Assembly: GCF_921293095.1 (NCBI RefSeq) | Contig: NC_060252.1 | Span: 47,430,881-47,494,880 of the forward strand | Origin: Ischnura elegans | Lineage: Eukaryota; Arthropoda; Insecta; Odonata; Coenagrionidae | Direction: 5' to 3' | DNA: 64,000 bases | Shown: one piece after another, positions 54,201 through 64,000 of the stretch | Layout of the letters: each line of letters starts with the position of its first letter | Position numbering within the stretch: position 1 is the stretch's first letter | The notes under the pieces: generated by a model | What the model was told of the DNA's origin: nothing | The model's database searches: none | The model's input: the letters and a program-made list of their open reading frames with translations, nothing else | Program-made: the position numbers and the translations under genes

Positions 54201-56271
54201 AACTATTGCAGTTTTTTTATGCTTAATATTAATATTTTTAAATCTCTGGCAATCGGATGAGATGTACTCATTAAATTATCTGGAAGGAAAGGTTCAATAT
54301 TACGGTTGTTGCTAGTCATGGTTGCAGTTCTTCTCTCTTCGCCCACCTTCTTTCTTTCCTTCGATATTTTGGCGTGTACTCTAGCACAAAACTATTCTCA
54401 AAAAAGGATATTAAATCAGATATTTGTTGAAGGCTTTATTGATCAACTTATATGAGGGAATTTCCTGTTCAATTATCTGCAGATAGATTGTTTATATGTG
54501 TGACCTTACAACCATAGCGCAACGGGTCAACCTACGAACAATTAAATGGGTCCGCAAAGCCAGACGTTTTCGTTGATAAAATTTCTTAGCTAATGAAAAG
54601 GAAATTGAAGTATAAAGACCACAGTAGATTCTAACGCAGGACCCTCGATTGGAAAGCTGGCGCGCTACTTTGTGAGCTAGCAAATTCGAAGGCAAAGCAT
54701 TTGAGGCCATTAGGTGTCCAAAGAATCAGGCAACAGGACTAAGTCGCGAGTAATTGGAGTGGTTTGCTTGAAGTTCTGCAGTTAAAAAAATGGTGTGGTT
54801 TCGACCTAAAGATCATTTGTTATTTTGGTTCCTATTGGCGTCAGTTTTTTAGGGTTAAAATTTCATGACACAATATTTGTCCACCCTGCATTTTGATTGC
54901 TATATTTATGATTCTTCCTGTATTTTTCCTAAAAGGAAGGCAGAAAAAGCTTTAAAAATATCAATTTTGATACTGAATTCATTCTCTGGTCACTGCTAAA
55001 TGCAACATTCGGCTATATGCTTTGTGATATGCTAATCATCCGTAAGGTAAGCGAATTCAGTCACTATTACTGGCTTGATCCCAGGATCCCATCACTAATG
55101 GCTTGATCCCAGAGTGGTCCCTTTGTTCAAACATCAATGCTCGCTCGCCAATTCGTTCGATATATTGTTCAAATCTATAAACGCCAACTGATGATTGTGT
55201 CTATCGTTACAAAATGGGACATTCTAATTCCATTTCGATGCAAAAACTTTATTTTGCATTAAAAACAAATTGTTGGCCAGGTATCAAAACTATGGTTTAG
55301 CGTTTGCCACCCCTCTATAAATTCGTAGGCAGATGAATGCATTGTAACTGTGCTACAGGCTTGATCTAGGGTATTGAATTGCGGATATAAGCAGAGCGAA
55401 TGCAAAAAAAAGTATCTCAAGCTGAAGTTTCACACATTTTTAACAAAGACTTACATTTTTGGGTGAACATTTTATCTCGAAAGAAAAAGCACGGTTTATC
55501 TCTTAATTTATCCTCATCTCTAGAGAAAGAAAACAGTGGGCGTCTGTGCTGATGACTAAGTAACCTGCAAACGGAGCGAATTTTAATCTAAAAATAAAAA
55601 GTTTTGGAGGAGTGAAGCGATTCATTTTGTTTGCTTAACCTCTGGAAAGAGACTCTTCAAAAAACCTTTTGGTGCTCAGCAACAAACACGGTCAGCTCCC
55701 ATAATGAGACGATTCAATTAATCCCGTCCACCGCGCTCTTTTGCGTCTTTTTCACGGGACTTGACACTTCGATAAATATGCATGGAAGGTTCTCTCGTGA
55801 CTGCGCTAATCTCTTAACGGGGGTATGGTCTGGAGAGTTCAGTCCGAATGGGTAGGAAGAATGAAAATAAGAAAAAAGATCGCATTCCCTCGCCTGGTTT
55901 AGGTCATTAACCCTCACTCGTTGCCTCCTACAAAGGCGAAAGAGAGTTCACCTTATCCATTCTATCAGGTCCTTCCGCCTTTTTCCATCTCTTCAACGTC
56001 CTTCCTTCTTTTCTTAACAGCCCATCCGGTGCATTGATGGTTGGTGCCACAGTCACAGCGTTCTTCCTGATATTCTGCGCACGCTATCTGCTAGTTCAGA
56101 TTGGCACTAACTAATAAAGTAGAAAAGTAGTGGTATGAAAAATGTAAGTGGGGTTTTCTTCTAGATAGCCTCTAAACTTTTTCCTACAAAAACAGTGGGG
56201 AACTGGGATAGTGATAGAGAAATAATATAATTGAAGTCTGCTCAGCTGGGTACGAACTAATAAAGAATTTC
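54201..56271. other. Non-coding stretch, no gene seen
   Basis: A weak tRNA-like segment may exist on the minus strand near 54620-54690 (GCTAGCTCACAAAGTAGCGCG then a B-box-like GCGTTAGAATC). Otherwise nothing was recognised. Confidence 0.35.
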
Positions 56272-56390
56272 GTCGGCCTCGGAGGAGACGTGGTAAAGTC
56301 ACGGGGCTGCCCAATGAAAAGTACTGGGTTTGAGTCTTGTCTGGGTAGGTTGCCTCTATCCAGGCCATGGTTGTTCGTGTACGTTAAAAT
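56272..56390 (+). mobile_element. tRNA-derived SINE (family 1), diverged copy
   Basis: GTCGGCCTCGG... followed by GGGTTTGAGTCTTGTCTGGGTAGG and CCAGGCCATGGTTGTTCGTGTACGTT aligns with the 37040 copy throughout, with many substitutions. The AAATA tail is lost. Confidence 0.7.
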
Positions 56391-56407
56391 TTGTAATTTT
56401 TATAAAG

Positions 56408-56895
56408 TATTCCACCATCGAAGGAAGGTTTGCATGGAGTTTTTAGGAAGTATTCTGGCAGTCTCCGTTCACTCTTCAATTTGCAATGAAACTTACTCCC
56501 TTTCATTTCATCTAAAAATCCCCTCTCTTCCATACTCTTCCCCGTTTACCTAACATTCTACCCTCTAAAGCTGTTTTCAACATCCCCTCACCGTTCAGTG
56601 CTCCCTCCATCCATACTTTCTGTCTTCTCCGTATCTCATCTAAAAGCTGTGTCTCCTCACCCACCATGTCCAGTACTTCATATTTCCTCCTCTTATCCGT
56701 CCTCTTAGCCTTCTCCATTCTTCACCACACCAACTTCTTGAATGCCTCCCGACTTCTCTCGTCCTCCGTCTTAAGTGTCCATGTTTCCGCACCGTAAAGC
56801 GCCAAACTTCAGATATTTTTTTAGATCAGATTCATTTACCTTTTCTTAAAACTCTTAAATAACGATCCTCTCATGGGCTCTTTCCTGTTCCTTTT
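56408..56895 (-). pseudogene. RTE-like LINE, 3' fragment, minus strand
   Basis: The minus frame 56718-56512 (EVLDMVGEETQLLDEIRRR, then QKVWMEGALNGEGML) is a close relative of the C-terminal part of the full LINE ORF at 10401-11639. Further upstream the fragment continues with the AETWTL-like region and breaks off near 56895. It has stops and a frameshift, and is 5'-truncated, as is usual for LINE copies. Confidence 0.8.
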
Positions 56896-58564
56896 TGTTC
56901 AAATGCTATTTACTAAAATTATTAACATGTTGAAAACTTCAATGTCAAAGGTGATAAGGAGCTTTTTTCGGTGGTACGGGAATTAATAAAAAGGGTAGTC
57001 TAGATTTTCGGCAATAGGTCGAGCCAGAGAGATAGAGAGAATAAAGTTTGGCAAAGAAGGAAGAAAGTTAAAGATGGGATTAGCCAATGCCGAAAGTTAA
57101 CAAAGGATAAACAGGGAAAAGAAACTTCTGGTATTGTTCTTTTGATCGATATCGTCTCTTCTTTTTCTTAGCAGACAAAAAATAAGGTAATTTAAAGTCT
57201 TCTGAGAGCGTGGCGTGTTTTCTTTGCTCACGCAAGGGTGCAATAAATGTCTTTCAAACAAATATATCCTTTAAAACTCCATGGGGGTGGAAGAATGGCT
57301 CGCTATTTCTACCTGTTTGTCGTCGTAAAAAATGTAGCAGGATAGGTTAAATCAAGTTATCATTCACATTATAATAAGCTTATTGTACAAGGCCCCTATA
57401 ATATTTTTAGGATAATTACACGATCAAACATAAGCTTTGATATTTTTTAAATTTAGGTTGGTAGGTAGTGAGAAAAATGGAAGACGTATATTATAAATAG
57501 TGCTGTATAGAAATAACATTTAGATATTAGCTTATTAAGGAGTCAGAAGTCGAAATTTCTCGCGCAAAATTCCAGTTACTGTGTTATTGCCTATTTTAAG
57601 AATTATAAAAGCGCCGAAAAATATTAACCAAATTTCCATGTGGAAAAATGGTCGATTTTTTTCTCAATAGATTGCATTTTGTGCTCTAGTTTAATCGTTT
57701 ACCTGATTAAACCACAAAAAATAGGAAATAAAAATAAAATTAGAGATGAAAGATTTTTTTTCAAAATAGTATAAAATGCAGTGAAAAATTAGAATTTCGT
57801 CACTCGGAGAAAAATCGAGGGTCATGATTTGATTTGGATACTAATGTTGCTTGTCAATCCTTACTTTATTAGGTTTTTCTATACCAATTTCTAATAAACC
57901 TTAGCAGCACCGCACTATTTTAAAAAATAGTTTTCATTTTATTATTCCATTGAATCAATTTTTTGGAAAGGAAATAAGCACGGTTCAGTAAGGATGTTAC
58001 AAAATACTACTGTGGCCGTTGAGCCTCTGCCTAATTACAATAGTTTGTGACCACCTGGTTTTTATCGAGCATCAAATTCCTTGCTCGCGATGCTTGCTCC
58101 CGATGACGTTGAAAATTTCTACGGTAACCATGTAATTACAAGGGCTGTCATGCATTAATAGACCGAGCTCATCCGTTTACCAATGCTTTATTCGCGTGGA
58201 ATAAATTCTCGTGTACCCTACTATCTAATATCTGTGCAACCCTTAGAGCAAAATTTGCTGTCACCAGTTGAGCCTCATCCTTCCTGCGGTTTTGGTTTAC
58301 TTATTGTTAGTGCGTCGGGTGCAAGTAATGTGAGGGAGAGGAACAGAAGACAGATGAATGCTGGATCTTTGCCCAGAGACCGTGGAAACCTTTGTCCCAG
58401 GAAACAAACAGTGGGGCACGAAGACAGGTGACGCGCGTTCTGCGAATTGAGGGAATGAAACAAATGACGGTTGGGAGGTAATGACTGGTGAAAGTGTGGA
58501 AATATGGTCGGGGAAAGGACATGAAAAGGGTTAAATGGAGTTTTAGAGAGCAGGGTAGAAGAGG
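56896..58564. other. AT-rich non-coding stretch, no gene seen
   Basis: No long frames, RNA boxes or clear repeats. Confidence 0.45.
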
Positions 58565-59330
58565 AAGCGTTATTTTTAATCTATATCTGCATACTACCCC
58601 GCAGGTCGCCTAAAAAAGCGTGTGGCAGGGGGTGTTAGGGACACCAGCCGTCAAAAGCAATCACCATTACAAGCAAATGCTCAAACAAGTTACGCCTAGC
58701 TTCACATTTAAGTCCTTTATGGCTCGGGGGAAAAACGAATTTGCTTCCGTTCGGAACAATATCTCTCTTAATTTATCGCTACTCTTGGACCTGAATATAT
58801 AGTAGGGCTCTAATATGATGTGTCGCTTCTCCATGTCGATCCTAAATATATCTATTCTCAATTGTTCATGCAATCTAAGCCTAGCGCGCAGACTCCGAGT
58901 CTCTTGCGGCTTGCAGCCTAATTATAACATCCGGGTAACGCTGTCTGTACGCCCAATACGATTTTAACAAATTGCGTAGTTTTCCTTTGAATTTTATTCA
59001 GTTCACGAATTAAATCTACCTGCACCAGAGCTCATATACTAGCTGCATATTCTAAGAGCGGTTGACGGAGTGTCAAATACCACTTTTCCTTTACTTTCTC
59101 ATCCCAAAATTTTCCCAAAATACGCTTGACGAATCCTAACTTCTTCAGGGTTATGCCGCAAATATTCCTTACGTGCGGGCCCCACGAGAAGTACGAAGTT
59201 ATCGTAACTCCCAGGTTCTCCACTTCGTCTGATACCATCATGTTAATGCCATCTACAGCATAAAAATGGTTACAGTTTTGGTTACGGTTTTTCCTTAAAG
59301 GGGAATTGGTCAAAGTCTGTGATACCTTAT
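58565..59330 (-). pseudogene. CR1/jockey-like LINE, 3' fragment, minus strand
   Basis: Two consecutive minus-strand frames belong to one RT ORF. At 59313-59032, (E)NLGVTITSYFSWGPHVRNIC, KKLGFVKRIL and QPLLEYAAS match the post-catalytic RT/thumb region of CR1/jockey-type LINEs. At 58873-58667, HIILEPYYIFRS and EANSFFPRAIKDLN match the C-terminal end. It is followed by a CCCCCTGCCACACGC 3' UTR block and an ATCTATATCTGCATAC-type tail (minus strand: TATAGATT). A stop or frameshift lies between the two frames. A second copy of the end is at 8390-8749. Confidence 0.75.
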
Positions 59331-59434
59331 CTTACAATTAGTTAAATTTCTGAGCCTCTTGCAGGTTATATATTTTTCGACCGCTCCTAGCCGCTCTAGA
59401 CCTCTGTGACTGACTCCTGGTGGGTCCGCTGAAG

Positions 59435-59572
59435 GATACAACACACCGAGGAGGGGAATTAAGTCCGAGACTTATAGGCCCGTGTTCCCGGGGAGGGGTA
59501 TGGATGGGAAGGAACAAGGGAAGAGGCGCCGCCGCGATAACAGCCCGTCGACGCCTCTAGGATAGGGATCGT
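59435..59572 (+). repeat. GC-rich repeat family (A), copy 3 (partial)
   Basis: Shared blocks with the two copies at 26 kb: GGATACAACACACCG, GACTTATAGGCCCG, CCCGGGGAGGGG, GGGAAGGAACAAGG, GAGGCGCCGCCGCGATAAC and GCCCGTCGACGCCTCTAGG. It is shorter and breaks off after AGGGATCG. Frequent 'GACCTCTATG' segments lie on both sides (59398 and 59690). Confidence 0.75.
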
Positions 59573-60002
59573 CTATGACTGACGATTTGCACAAGAAGTT
59601 AGACCGGGGAATTCCAAAAAATTGAGTTGGTTTAATAAAAAAAGGTTATCTATATTTCGACCGCTCTTAGCCGTCATAGACCTCTATGGTTGACTATCTG
59701 TACAATAGATAGGGAATTCCCTGGTACAATAGGGCGTGTCTTTCCAATTTTTCCGGACTTAGAGAAAATCCTTTCTAATGGGAAGGATGACGTTATCACA
59801 GGCCGGTAGCGACACAATTGACATCAAACGAAATGGTTAAGATTTGAGTCAAAAAATGGAGTGTGCATTGAAACTCAAAGAATCCGATCTTTTCTGTATT
59901 TAACTATTGAAACTGGATTTTCGATTTTAATCGAAATCAAATTTACCATCACTAACTTCCTTTTACTATTGGCACAGATTTTTAATCATCCCTATCCATT
60001 TC

Positions 60003-60653
60003 AACGCGTAGAAGGAATGTAATGCTAAAGACAAAACTACTTGGGGAAAAACTAAAGCAGGTTGACCAGTTCAACTATTTAGGAAGCACATTAGATAAAA
60101 AAGGATACGACAGTACGGACATCACGAAGAGAATTGCATAAGCAAAGGAGGTGTCCATGGACACGAAGGAGCCCATGAGAGGATCGTTAGGTAAAGGTTT
60201 AAAGAAAAGGTCAGTGAAGAGTTTGATCTAGAATGTAGCTCTCTACGGTACGGAAATGTAAGGAAAGGAAAGAGTAAAAACTGGAGGCATTCGGGACGTT
60301 TGAATGATTAAGAATGGAGTAGGTGAAGGGGACGAAGAGGCGGAGGAACGACGAAGTGCTAGAAATGGTGGGTGAGGAGAGGCAGCTTCTAGATGAGGTA
60401 CAGAGGAGACGGAAGGTATGGATGGAGCGAGTACTTAGCGGGGAGGAGATGTTGACAACGGTGTTAGAGGGTAGAATGTTAGGTAAACGAGGGAGAGGAA
60501 GGAAAAGAATAGGATCTTTAGATGGAATGAAAGGGAGTAGGCCTTATTGTTAATTGAAAAGGGAAGTGCTACTAGGAAAGGGAGGCTTACAGAATACTTC
60601 TTTAGTATTCCATGGAAACCTAACTTAATCGGTAGAATACCATAATAATAATG
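60003..60653 (+). pseudogene. RTE-like LINE, 3' fragment, plus strand
   Basis: Corresponds to the last ~650 bases of the full element at 10379-13703. It starts in the region coding a VDQFNYLGSTLD-like segment, includes the frame 60323-60553 (RNDEVLEMVGEERQLLDE, MLGKRGRGRKRIG) and ends with AATCGGTAGAATACCATAATAATAAT, the same tail as the full copy. It is 5'-truncated and contains stops and frameshifts. Confidence 0.85.
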
Positions 60654-61354
60654 ACCGATTTCAACAGCATTGTTCTGTTTTGAAGGGAGGAGAGCTAACC
60701 CTCTTTCCCCTTTGAATTTGACACGTGATCGGGGTGATTAAAAAGCTGTGTTGGAAGTAAAAATTAGTGTCTTTTTACATAATTTTCTATAGTAAAATAA
60801 TATAACTGCTTCTGTTACGTGTATGATCGAAGTTTTTTAGGTTTTTCCAAACTTAATATACTCTATCAGGAGTGACATGACGATAATCTGATAATAATGG
60901 CGCTTTTGTCGAATCTTAAAGTTTCTAAAAAAAAGGTTTGGAATGAATTAAAGTTTTGTCACAAGTTACACTTAAAATCTTGACTGAAGTTACAAGGGGT
61001 TTCGGTTATTTTTTGCACGTCGTGTTTTCAATAAAAGTTTGAAGTGGAAACTCCACAGAATAATTCATAATAGAACGTTTCCACTACTTCTCACCTTATA
61101 AAACCACTTTCAGAGATTTAGTAACCAAAGAATATAATTTTCGTATTTTGAGTGTCTTAACCTCCATCGTAAAATAGAGTCTCCACAGAAACCAAACAGA
61201 TACTAATAAAATATACGGAAAAAAATTTGCTTTGACGCGTTCAGGCGCAATTTCCTCTCACTTAAATTTTATTGTCATCATCTATAAAGATATTTCTTTT
61301 ATTTGATGGGTCTAACGTAACACAATGATTCAACCCGAGTGTTAGTATTAATAC
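60654..61354. other. AT-rich non-coding stretch
   Basis: No gene or repeat was recognised. Confidence 0.45.
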
Positions 61355-61500
61355 GTGAGGGCTCAACTCAACCCATACTAAACCACAGACGTGTGAATGC
61401 ACACACATGCAAGAGGAGTTTTGATTGGGGGCGTCCAAGTGCATGACCGGTATTTGAACTCAAGGTCTTTCGGTCAGTAAAAAATGCGCTCTACCGATTG
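61355..61500 (-). mobile_element. tRNA-derived SINE (family 3), minus strand
   Basis: On the minus strand the A-box-like TCGGTAGAGCGCAT and B-box-like GAGTTCAAATACC are well preserved, followed by the body blocks shared with 3795-4015 and 5290-5500 (CCACAGACGTGTGAATGCAC on the plus strand). This is the best-preserved head of the family in the window. Confidence 0.65.
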
Positions 61501-64000
61501 TGTAAATTGTAAATTATCGTTCATCTAAAATTTGATAATTTTGACCTCTTTTCGTGAAATTTGATGCCCGATATTATTTGAGTTTGGATATTTTTTACGA
61601 GGTTACGCGTCTATGAAGCGGTAATATTCTACCAATGATTTCGTTTTCATGTTTACTTTTTATTTTAGTGACACGCGGATTCAACGCTACTTTCCGATGT
61701 GCAGAGATAGTGACATCATATGATAATGTACTAGGTGGCTCGAAGTTAGCAAAAGTTTTTGCATGCTATCAATGATTTATGTTAGTAATTCGCATGTCAT
61801 ATTTTGCAAAATATCAGAATATGAGTATTCCTTTCATCCGATATTCGGGATGTGTCTATTAATTATTTACTAGTCATAATTTTTCACTTGAATTGATATA
61901 TTGAATTCGCGGGAATAAATTATAAGCAGTAACTAGTTGTTGAAAAAACGTTTATATTGATGGAAAACGTATATCATGCCCTCTAACCATTCGTTAGCTA
62001 ATGTGCCTTTTGGTATGTGTCATGGATATCATTTTCATCATTTCACAGCATATTATTCTCATTACTGCTGTGACTAAGTTATTATATTCAAATGAGATTC
62101 TATCAGAAAGGTAACAGGGTGTCACGAATAAACAAATTTAAAAAAGAGGAGGGAATATTATTTTCTCTCTCTTCAATAAGTGTACAGTACTGTGTAGTGT
62201 GTTGGAACATTAATGGAATATTTATTGAAAATCTTTAAGACGGATGAGACTAATTGTATTTTATCGGAAGAAAATGTTTATTAACAACTGTTCCAGGGAA
62301 AAATGTTTATTGAAATTCTGTATGGACTCACAAATCGTCATTCATCATAATAACGCTACTGTAAATAGCAACTTCAAAATAAAGTTGTCTGTTAAGCAGT
62401 ATCATTTGGATATTGTATACTAACTGTGTTCTGTTTTTGATATTTTAACAAATCAAAATGCAATGTCCAAATTGATGTGATTGTATGAATTCATCAAAAT
62501 ATCTTTTAATTCTACATTATTTTCACAATTAGTCTTTGATAATATACCTAATATGTGAAAAATAAAAATGATATCGTCAAATATTTTTTGGTGCTTGACA
62601 TAAATTTAAATGTACCCGTAATTCATTGAATAACGAGTAACATTATAACCAGTGACAGCGAAGTATACGTTTTTAAGACAAAATTGTTTAAAAATTAATA
62701 TTTTGAATTGCCACTCGCCACTATGACTCCCTATACACAGCGGTAGTTACTTCCGGGGGTATCAGGTTCAGCCTTAGGTTTTTAAATCAGGGACCTCCAT
62801 TAGATGTAAGTAATGGTTTTGGATCATGTAATCTCAAAGGAACGTAAAAACTTGCCCGTATATTATCATTTCCCATAAAATCACGCGCACTATCGCTATA
62901 GGTTATTGGGCAGTGTAGGTACTGAGTTCGAAGAACAAGTACAATGTTCACTATTTTTAGTGAAGGCATCCCTCGGGTTGATTTTTAAATGGGAAGATAA
63001 GGAGTTCTTGAAATTTATATTTTCAACAGTTTCCTTTTCACCAGTTGAAGTAGTTCTGAGCTCAACTTTACTATAAAATTTCAACTGTTTTTTGTTTTGT
63101 TTTGCGTTGCTCTTGGTATAGAATACCTACTACTCTTCGATACCTACAATGCTTGCTAGTAATATGTGTACCTATATAATCTCGATTTTTCTTCACACGC
63201 TGAATTTACCTTACGCGTTAACATAAAAGCCTTAAATGAAAAAATCAATGTGGATGTATACAAGTTTCGGATGTGGGCTTTATCTAACCAGATGTTCATA
63301 AATATCACTCTTTGAATTAATAACTTTCGGAATTATAAGAGTGTTAAATTTTTAATGGTTTAAATTTCCACAAAACACCATCCAATCTTCTTTAAATCAA
63401 TAGTATTTGGCAGGCTGGGCTAAACATAGCCTATCTTAAGAACACATCATCTCTGTTAATGAAACAAAACTAGTCGCCGAAGCGTTTGGCTATTGGGATT
63501 GTCTAAAAGTACCTATTGAAATCAGACTGGAGAGGAACAAATTGAAGTGAGACTCAAGATATATTCTCATCCAGGAGTGTAACCCGTTAATTCAATAAGA
63601 AAACGGAAAAAAGGAGGCATTAATCACCCCAGATAAGATGCATGTAAGAACGCAGGAATGGAGTCAAGTAAAGCTACGAGTTTTTTTCTTCCAGGTAACA
63701 ACATCAGCGAAATAAATGTATTCTGAAACCAATGTTCATGTGATCGTAAACTCCATAGCTAACAGAATGATGAAATGCATGATGGTAAATTCCAAGTTCA
63801 CTGCTCTTCCTCCACTATTTATTAGATCTTATCATACGATAATTTCCTCAGGGCTTTACAAATTTTCCACTGGACATAGGTCATAGTATCAGTCTGTTTT
63901 ACTTTGTAGGTATACTTTATGAGATTAATTGCTCGTATTTATTTAGATCACTAAGAGACACATATCATTATTTTTCATTCTATTCTGGTCCCTGGAATTA
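61501..64000. other. AT-rich non-coding stretch, no gene seen
   Basis: About 2.5 kb of AT-rich DNA without long frames, RNA-like boxes or visible repeats. Confidence 0.45.

Overview
This window reads as arthropod (probably insect) nuclear DNA. It is AT-rich, almost free of host genes, and packed with tRNA-derived SINEs, non-LTR retrotransposon pieces and MITE-like elements. I could not identify a host protein-coding gene with confidence, so most of the window is probably intergenic or deep intronic. The species cannot be fixed from the sequence alone.

Region 1 to 33.8 kb is a repeat landscape. The main item is a full-length RTE-like LINE on the minus strand (10379-13703), flanked by an 11-bp target-site duplication. 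Its single endonuclease-plus-reverse-transcriptase frame is broken only by two in-frame stops. Around it lie four SINE families, two kinds of MITE-like element, a GC-rich repeat present three times in the window, and short direct duplications.

Region 33847-53325 is the most interesting part. A 12.0-kb piece of a Polinton/Maverick (adintovirus-like) element (37571-49601) sits between two direct copies of a 3724-bp host segment that look identical. The element encodes, almost all on the minus strand, a 1310-aa protein-primed family B DNA polymerase, an A32-like packaging ATPase, a small basic protein with a hydrophobic tail, a conserved small protein of unknown role, a retroviral-type integrase with chromodomain (one in-frame TAG) and a penton-like minor capsid protein cut off at the left junction. 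The major capsid and protease genes expected beyond it are absent. The right end looks like a true Polinton terminus. The second host copy begins exactly there, so the first copy looks like the empty insertion site. The arrangement fits a crossover, or an assembly join, between an empty and an occupied allele.

Two features of the element may be new. First, it looks like a spliced-leader virus-like unit. Four TATA+initiator promoters each lie 31-33 nt from a plausible start. All four are followed by a strong splice donor, and good splice acceptors sit directly upstream of the polymerase, ATPase and two accessory ORFs. The integrase-capsid side instead uses ATGA start/stop overlaps. Second, three small paralogous proteins beside the polymerase each carry an exact elongin BC-box near the N-terminus and a Cul2-box-like LPxx motif further on. 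This is the layout of a VHL-box adaptor and suggests hijacking of a host Cullin-2 ubiquitin ligase.

Region 53.3-64 kb returns to repeats: a perfect 20-bp-stem hairpin with hammerhead-like core motifs, SINEs, two more fragments of the RTE-like LINE family, and a CR1/jockey-like LINE 3' fragment. The remaining stretches show nothing I can support as genes.
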